Below, one piece after another: positions 59,557 to 64,000 of a stretch of DNA of 64,000 nt. The notes under the pieces were generated by a model. The model was not told the origin of the DNA. It made no database searches and saw nothing but the letters and a program-made list of their open reading frames with translations. The stretch lies in contig NZ_JAJMPA010000003.1 of the NCBI RefSeq assembly GCF_020991475.1, positions 558,001 to 622,000 on the forward strand, written 5' to 3'. Numbering within the stretch: position 1 is the first letter of the stretch; every line of letters begins with the position of its first letter. The position numbers were made by a program, and so were the translations under genes. The stretch is from Pedobacter sp. MC2016-14. Lineage in GTDB: Bacteria; Bacteroidota; Bacteroidia; Sphingobacteriales; Sphingobacteriaceae.

Positions 59557-61395
59557 TTATTCAGCTGGTGCCAATTTCAGGGCCAGCCCGGCACCGGCGG
59601 CCAGTAATTCATTGGTGATAGAACGTGTATATTCAGAAATCTCGGCCTTAAACTCTGTTACCGATGCACCTGAACGAATTTCCTCCAGTCTTTTTTCCCA
59701 GGAGCCCGTCAATTCCGCTTGCGCTATCTTTTGATCTTTTACTACATCATAAACCGCCAAACCTTTTGTTGTAGGTACAAGGTTTCGCTTTTCTCTCAAT
59801 ATATATTCTCTGGTAATTAAGGTCTCAATAATTGAGGCACGCGTAGCAGGAGTTCCTAAACCACTATCTTTCATGGCGTAGCGCAACTCTTCGTCTTCAA
59901 TTTCTTTACCTGATGTTTCCAACGCTTTTAATAACGATGCTTCATTATATAAAGGCTTGGGTTTAGTTTGTTTTTCCAACAAAGCTTTTTCTACAATTGG
60001 AAGCTCATCGCCTTTTTTTACTTTAGGCAGTGATGGGTTCTCTTCTTCCTTTTTATCGTCTTCCTTATCATTCATTACAGAGCGCCAGCCAACAGATCTA
60101 ATCACGGTACCATTTGCAATAAATACCGAACCTGATTCTATAGTAATCTTAGTGACCTCTTTTACACATTCCTGATGAAAAGCTTCAAGCATTCTTCCAA
60201 CCACCATATCATATACCGCTTGCCGATCTGAGCTTAAACCCTGTGGCTCAATACCTGTAGGTAATATGGCATGATGATCCGTTACTTTTTTCGCGTTCAC
60301 ACTTCGTTTGTTCAAAGGAATCGTCATCAACAACTCAGCAGACTTGCCAAATTCAGGGTGTTTGGTCAGTTGTGTGATTAATTGTGGTACTCCCGCAAAC
60401 ACATCATCACCTATATATCTGCTTCCTGTCCTTGGATAAGACACCAACTTGGTTTCATACAAATTCTGAAGCAAATTCAGGGTCTGATCAGCAGTGTAAC
60501 CTTTTTTCTTATTGGCTTCCTGTTGCAGACTACTTAAGTCATGTAACAGCGGAGGAGGTTCTTTGCGTGGCTTAGCTTCCACATCCAATACCTTTCCACC
60601 ATTAGGAAAACCTGAAGGTACATCTTCAATTTTATCAAACAGAACCTGCGCTTCTTCCTTAACGTTAAAATTAGCCACAGATATGGCCTTAAACAGCTGT
60701 CCATCTTTATCCAGCTGTATCCCTAATTGATAATAAAGTTGGGGCACAAAATTTTTAGTTTCCAGGTATCTCGAGCAGATCATCGCCAACGTAGGCGTTT
60801 GTACCCTCCCTAATGACAATACAGAACGTGAACCAGCAGAAATACTCAATGCCTGTGTGGCGTTCATACCTACCAGCCAATCAGACTCAGACCTGCAATG
60901 CGCAGAATTGAATAAAGTATCATAATCGGTGCCGGGCTTAAGGTTGCGAAAGCCCTCTTTAATGGCTTCGTCTGTTTGTGAAGAAATCCATAGGCGCTTA
61001 AAGGGCTTTTTACACTTCAAAAAATAATAAATGTACCTGAAAATTAATTCACCCTCGCGCCCCGCATCCGTTGCTACAATAATTTCAGTAGCTTCATCAA
61101 ATAGCTTTCTAATGATCTCCAGTTGCTTTCGCACACCTGGATCTTCCACAAAACCATCTTTAGTTTTAATCTTTCTGATTGCCAGCTTAAATTTTGGTGG
61201 TAACATGGGCAAATGCTGTCTTCTCCAGCCAATAAAACCATATTCCTGAGGCGGTGCAAGTTGCAAAAGATGCCCAAATGCCCAGGTAAAAGAATAGCCC
61301 TTCCCCTCTATATATCCATCCTTCTTCACTGTTGCGCCAAATACTTTGGCAAGTTCACGTGCAACAGAAGGCTTTTCTGCAATAACAATCTTCAT
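59557..61395 (-). CDS. topB: DNA topoisomerase III
   Basis: The 612-residue product opens with the Toprim motif MKIVIAEKPSVARELAKVFG and has the acidic metal site ATDAGREGELIFRYIY (about 108-123), SLGRVQTPTLAM, and the catalytic tyrosine Tyr320 in LVSYPRTGSRYIGDD. It also shows DHHAILPTG. The C-terminal zinc ribbons are missing, as in the shorter bacterial type III enzymes. It is a type-IA enzyme that decatenates single-stranded DNA, often together with RecQ, which is also coded in this window. The TTG upstream at 61398 is ignored in favour of the ATG at 61395. Confidence 0.95.
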   Translation of the reverse strand: MKIVIAEKPSVARELAKVFGATVKKDGYIEGKGYSFTWAFGHLLQLAPPQEYGFIGWRRQHLPMLPPKFKLAIRKIKTKDGFVEDPGVRKQLEIIRKLFDEATEIIVATDAGREGELIFRYIYYFLKCKKPFKRLWISSQTDEAIKEGFRNLKPGTDYDTLFNSAHCRSESDWLVGMNATQALSISAGSRSVLSLGRVQTPTLAMICSRYLETKNFVPQLYYQLGIQLDKDGQLFKAISVANFNVKEEAQVLFDKIEDVPSGFPNGGKVLDVEAKPRKEPPPLLHDLSSLQQEANKKKGYTADQTLNLLQNLYETKLVSYPRTGSRYIGDDVFAGVPQLITQLTKHPEFGKSAELLMTIPLNKRSVNAKKVTDHHAILPTGIEPQGLSSDRQAVYDMVVGRMLEAFHQECVKEVTKITIESGSVFIANGTVIRSVGWRSVMNDKEDDKKEEENPSLPKVKKGDELPIVEKALLEKQTKPKPLYNEASLLKALETSGKEIEDEELRYAMKDSGLGTPATRASIIETLITREYILREKRNLVPTTKGLAVYDVVKDQKIAQAELTGSWEKRLEEIRSGASVTEFKAEISEYTRSITNELLAAGAGLALKLAPAE

Positions 61396-61460
61396 CAATC
61401 AATACATTCAATTCGAACCGTTAAATCTCATCAAAATTATCTAAATAAGGGATAAATGTG

Positions 61461-61468
61461 CAAAACTA
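61461..61468 (-). promoter_or_regulatory. -7 box (TAGTTTTG) upstream of topB
   Basis: On the minus strand GACTAGTTTTGCAC matches, with one base change, the GACTACTTTTGCAC found at the TSUP and rlmB promoters. It overlaps the stop region of the upstream deacetylase-type gene and leaves a leader of about 60 bases. A second box, TAATTTTG (61432-61439), lies nearer. Confidence 0.45.
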
Positions 61469-62371
61469 GTCAGCCAAAATATCTATGCCAACCTTATAAG
61501 TATTGCAATGCGCATCCACTATATCCCTGATTTCCGGAGAGTAACCACCTCCCATGCTGACCTGCACCGGCAGCGAATAATCTGCACAAAACTGAAATAC
61601 CATCCGGTCGCGTTCCTTACACCCAGCCTTGGTTAAAGATAGATGCCCTAGCTTATCCGTTGCCAACACATCAACCCCAGCCAAATAAAATATAAAATCA
61701 GGCTGATGCCGCTTAAATAAATCAGGCAAAACATTCTTCAATATATTTAAGTATTCGTCATCTTGAGTGCCTTGAGCTAAGCCAATATCAAGATCGGAAG
61801 TTTCTTTTCTAAACGGAAAGTTCTTTTCTGCATGCATCGAAAAAGTAAAGACATTTGAATTCCCCGCCAGAATTTCTGCTGTACCATTACCTTGATGTAC
61901 ATCTAAATCAATAATTAAGATACGGTTAAATATCTTGTTTTTTATCAGATAGTTAGCAGCAATCGCCTGATCATTCAATAAGCAGAATCCTTCTCCCCAA
62001 TTTGAACCTGCATGATGCGTTCCTCCCGCTACATTAAATGCAAGCTTATGATCTTTTGCATGTAAAGCACCATCTACGGTTCCCTTCGCAATTCTAAGTT
62101 CACGTTCCAGTAAGCGGGGAGTTAAAGGAAAGCCAATTCGCCTTTGCTCTTTCTCAGTTAGCGTATAATCCTTTAAAGATTTCCAATACTCCGGATGATG
62201 TGAAAGAAGTAGTATATCCTCATCCAGTTGACCTGGTGAAAACAGATTTGCAGCGCTGATAATACCCTCATGCAACAACTGAGCTGGGATTAACTCATAT
62301 TTAAGCATTGGAAAACGATGTCCATCCTTTAAAGGATGGACATAAATCTCATCATAGGCAATACTAACCAT
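61466..62371 (-). CDS. Histone-deacetylase-family (acetoin utilisation/acetylpolyamine) amidohydrolase
   Basis: The 301-residue product carries the deacetylase signatures: VAGGTHHAGSNWGEGFCLLND (His-His pair), ILIIDLDVHQGNGTAEIL (zinc Asp and His), LAGVDVLATDKLGHLSLT (second Asp) and SMGGGYS. It keeps the catalytic Tyr region loosely (GGGY). Bacterial members deacetylate acetylpolyamines, acetoin-related compounds or proteins; here the substrate is open. It is cytoplasmic. The gene lies 14 bases downstream of the bestrophin-like gene and upstream of topB, probably in the same transcript as kynU and the channel gene. Confidence 0.9.
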   Translation of the reverse strand: MVSIAYDEIYVHPLKDGHRFPMLKYELIPAQLLHEGIISAANLFSPGQLDEDILLLSHHPEYWKSLKDYTLTEKEQRRIGFPLTPRLLERELRIAKGTVDGALHAKDHKLAFNVAGGTHHAGSNWGEGFCLLNDQAIAANYLIKNKIFNRILIIDLDVHQGNGTAEILAGNSNVFTFSMHAEKNFPFRKETSDLDIGLAQGTQDDEYLNILKNVLPDLFKRHQPDFIFYLAGVDVLATDKLGHLSLTKAGCKERDRMVFQFCADYSLPVQVSMGGGYSPEIRDIVDAHCNTYKVGIDILAD

Positions 62372-62384
62372 GGCTCAATATTTA

Positions 62385-63245
62385 TTAACCCAGAATTTCT
62401 TTAACGTGTTTTTCAATGTTGTTACAGATCTCATCAACCGGCAGGTCATTGGCATCCTGCCCAAATGGATCTTCAATCTCTTCCGCTATTAATTCCAAAC
62501 TTGTAAAAACATAGAATACAAAAGGAACAATTAGCATCACAAAAAAGCCCAGACTAAATACCCAGCCAAAAGGTAAAGTAATCACATATATAAATAAAAA
62601 CTTTTTTATAAAAGCACTGTAAGAAAAAGGAATAGGTGTACGTTTAATACGTTCGCAGCCACCGCAGATATCTGTAAACCGGCTTAAATCCGCACTCAAA
62701 ATAATCAATTGTTCGCCGCTAATTTTTCCGGCCGCTAAAAGATTATAAATCCTGTCGCTCATACTTGCCGCTATCTGATTTGGAATATGCTTGCCGCCAT
62801 CAACTTCAATTAAAAAGCTATTTTTACCAAAGTATTGTTTTTCTCTCAAATGCTCTTTAAGCGCAAAGGCATATTTAGGTATCCCATAAACAAAATACTC
62901 ATTATCTTCAATATCGAGTTTCAAAGACTTGATTTTAATAGCCAGATTGCGACTGATATTAGTCAGTTCTCCAAGTAAACGACGCCCTTCCCACCATCTG
63001 TCGTAGGATGTATTGGTTCTAAAAACCAGGAGCATCGAAATTACAAACCCAAGAATACTGTGCATCATGTTAATATTACTCACAGAATGGCTTTCAGAAA
63101 GTTTAAAATAATAAAGCTCCAGAAAAGCTACTATTCCAGAAAATACAGAAACACTTAACATCAATGGCCATAACTTCCTAAAAGTATCTGCTTTATGCAC
63201 ATGAAAGATAAAGCTAAACCAAGCCTTGGGGTTGTAATTAATCAT
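62385..63245 (-). CDS. Bestrophin-like (UPF0187) membrane protein
   Basis: The 286-residue product has four hydrophobic segments (LWPLMLSVSVFSGIVAFLEL, MMHSILGFVISMLLVFR, FLFIYVITLPFGWVFSLGFF and MLIVPFVFYVFTSLELIAEE) and the family blocks RTNTSYDRWWEGRRLLGELTN and EIEDPFGQDANDLPVDEIC. Bacterial bestrophins form pentameric ion channels in the inner membrane, with the ion type varying. It starts two bases downstream of kynU and ends 14 bases before the deacetylase-type gene. The function in this context is unknown. Confidence 0.9.
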   Translation of the reverse strand: MINYNPKAWFSFIFHVHKADTFRKLWPLMLSVSVFSGIVAFLELYYFKLSESHSVSNINMMHSILGFVISMLLVFRTNTSYDRWWEGRRLLGELTNISRNLAIKIKSLKLDIEDNEYFVYGIPKYAFALKEHLREKQYFGKNSFLIEVDGGKHIPNQIAASMSDRIYNLLAAGKISGEQLIILSADLSRFTDICGGCERIKRTPIPFSYSAFIKKFLFIYVITLPFGWVFSLGFFVMLIVPFVFYVFTSLELIAEEIEDPFGQDANDLPVDEICNNIEKHVKEILG

Positions 63246-63246
63246 A

Positions 63247-63999
63247 TTATCCTTTACTTAAGCTCAACAACAATTCTCCCGTCCTAAAAACATCTTCATA
63301 AGAATTATACAACGGCACCGGACTCAAGCGGATTACATTCGGCTCTCTCCAGTCACCAAGCACATTATTGGCCACGAGTTGATCAAAAACACCCTTTGCA
63401 TCACCTTGGGCAATAATAGACACCTGCGCACCACGTTCTGCCGGATCATTAGGGGTAATAACTTTATACTGTTCATACCCTACCGCCTTATTAACCTCTC
63501 CAATGATATAAATCAGGTATGCAGTCAAGTCTATACTTTTATTTCTAAGAGGAGCTAAAAACCCGGCTGATTCAAAGATTTGCAGAGAAGCATGATATAG
63601 AGCCATAGGCATCACCTGCGCGCAACTAATTTGCCATCCGTCTGCTCCAGCTTCCGGCACAAAGCCTTTATCCATTTTAAAACGAGTAGATTCTTTATAG
63701 CCCCACCAACCTGCAAAACGGTTCATATCACGATCTGCAAAATGTTTTTCATGAACAAAAATTCCGCTAATGCCGCCTGGACCGCTATTTTGATATTTAT
63801 AAGAACACCAACAAGCAAAATCTACCTCCCAGTCATGCAGCTTAACAGGTACATTTCCTGCAGCATGAGCCAAATCCCAACCTACAATAGCACCAACCGC
63901 ATGTCCGGTTTTAGTGATGGTCTCCATATCAAACCATTGTCCGGTAAAGTAATTTATCCCACCAAACATAACCAAGGCAATTTCATCACCATGGCTGGT
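63247..63999 (-). CDS. kynU: Kynureninase, 3' part
   Basis: The frame runs off the right window edge, leaving about 251 residues of the C-terminal part. The visible part has DEIALVMFGGINYFTGQWFD, then AVGAIVGWDLAHAAGNVPVKLHDWEVDFACWCSYKYQNSG (the PLP Lys lies in CWCSYKYQNSGPGG), GYEQYKVITPND-type end, then the C-terminal VIRLSPVPLYNSYEDVF. These are clear kynureninase marks. The PLP enzyme splits kynurenine (or 3-hydroxykynurenine) to anthranilate and alanine in tryptophan breakdown. Bestrophin- and deacetylase-type genes follow in the same direction. Confidence 0.93.
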   Translation of the reverse strand, partial: TSHGDEIALVMFGGINYFTGQWFDMETITKTGHAVGAIVGWDLAHAAGNVPVKLHDWEVDFACWCSYKYQNSGPGGISGIFVHEKHFADRDMNRFAGWWGYKESTRFKMDKGFVPEAGADGWQISCAQVMPMALYHASLQIFESAGFLAPLRNKSIDLTAYLIYIIGEVNKAVGYEQYKVITPNDPAERGAQVSIIAQGDAKGVFDQLVANNVLGDWREPNVIRLSPVPLYNSYEDVFRTGELLLSLSKG

Positions 64000-64000
64000 A

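Noticed and set aside
1..64000. CRISPR array, prophage or complete insertion sequence
   Set aside because: No regularly spaced repeats, no integrase, transposase, capsid or Cas genes were seen; the only traces are the RadC remnant and the inverted-repeat element.

Overview
The window looks like a piece of chromosome from a Bacteroidota of the Sphingobacteriaceae type, Pedobacter or a close relative; the genus is an inference. The evidence is the low GC content, a SusC/SusD pair controlled by an ECF sigma factor and a FecR anti-sigma factor, many signal peptides ending in 'AQ', lipoboxes, and Bacteroidota-type -7 boxes (TAnnTTTG) close to several start codons. No rRNA, tRNA, CRISPR array or intact insertion sequence was seen.

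Layout. 1-2.3 kb (+): the 3' end of an acyltransferase, an unknown secreted protein and a formylglycine-generating-enzyme family protein. 2.3-9.6 kb (mostly -): a TSUP permease, an LprI-like protein, an N-formylglutamate-amidohydrolase-like protein, LdhA, a TesA-type esterase (+), two small envelope or disordered proteins, an M48 protease and a quinone oxidoreductase. 9.7-14.1 kb: an MFS transporter and a large multi-PAS sensor that has a phosphoacceptor-like helix but no ATPase domain. 14.1-23.4 kb (-): an ECF sigma, FecR, SusC, SusD, DUF4843, PKD-like module, which is a surface-signalled outer-membrane uptake system. 23.4-26.7 kb: an accessory, gene-poor stretch with a 145-bp element bounded by perfect 24-bp inverted repeats, a CpxP/Spy-like protein, an orphan NTF2-fold immunity-like gene, a DUF7336 protein, a RadC remnant and a noncoding block with a strong minus-strand promoter under a palindrome.

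26.9-46.3 kb is a housekeeping block: M1 aminopeptidase, CvfB-like S1 protein, YtxH protein, queuosine-precursor transporter, a transaminase and omega-amidase pair, LepA, FolD, QueE, a PorE-like OmpA protein, KdsA, RecQ, KdsD, a mannose-1-phosphate guanylyltransferase, RlmB and DnaB. 46.5-48.5 kb holds small envelope genes, including a 35-residue membrane peptide. 48.5-57.3 kb carries a chromate-type transporter, a TPR protein, EtfB/EtfA, a bifunctional nuclease, a nucleoside permease, citrate synthase, a DUF3347 lipoprotein and two related beta-barrel proteins. 57.4-64 kb (-) holds MiaA immediately downstream of a Mom-like GNAT-fold protein and a small unknown gene, then topoisomerase III, a histone-deacetylase-family hydrolase, a bestrophin-like channel and the 3' part of kynureninase.

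The best candidates for something undescribed are the Mom-like gene abutting miaA, the 145-bp inverted-repeat element, the operator-controlled promoter in the noncoding block near 25.7 kb, and the PAS sensor without an ATPase domain.
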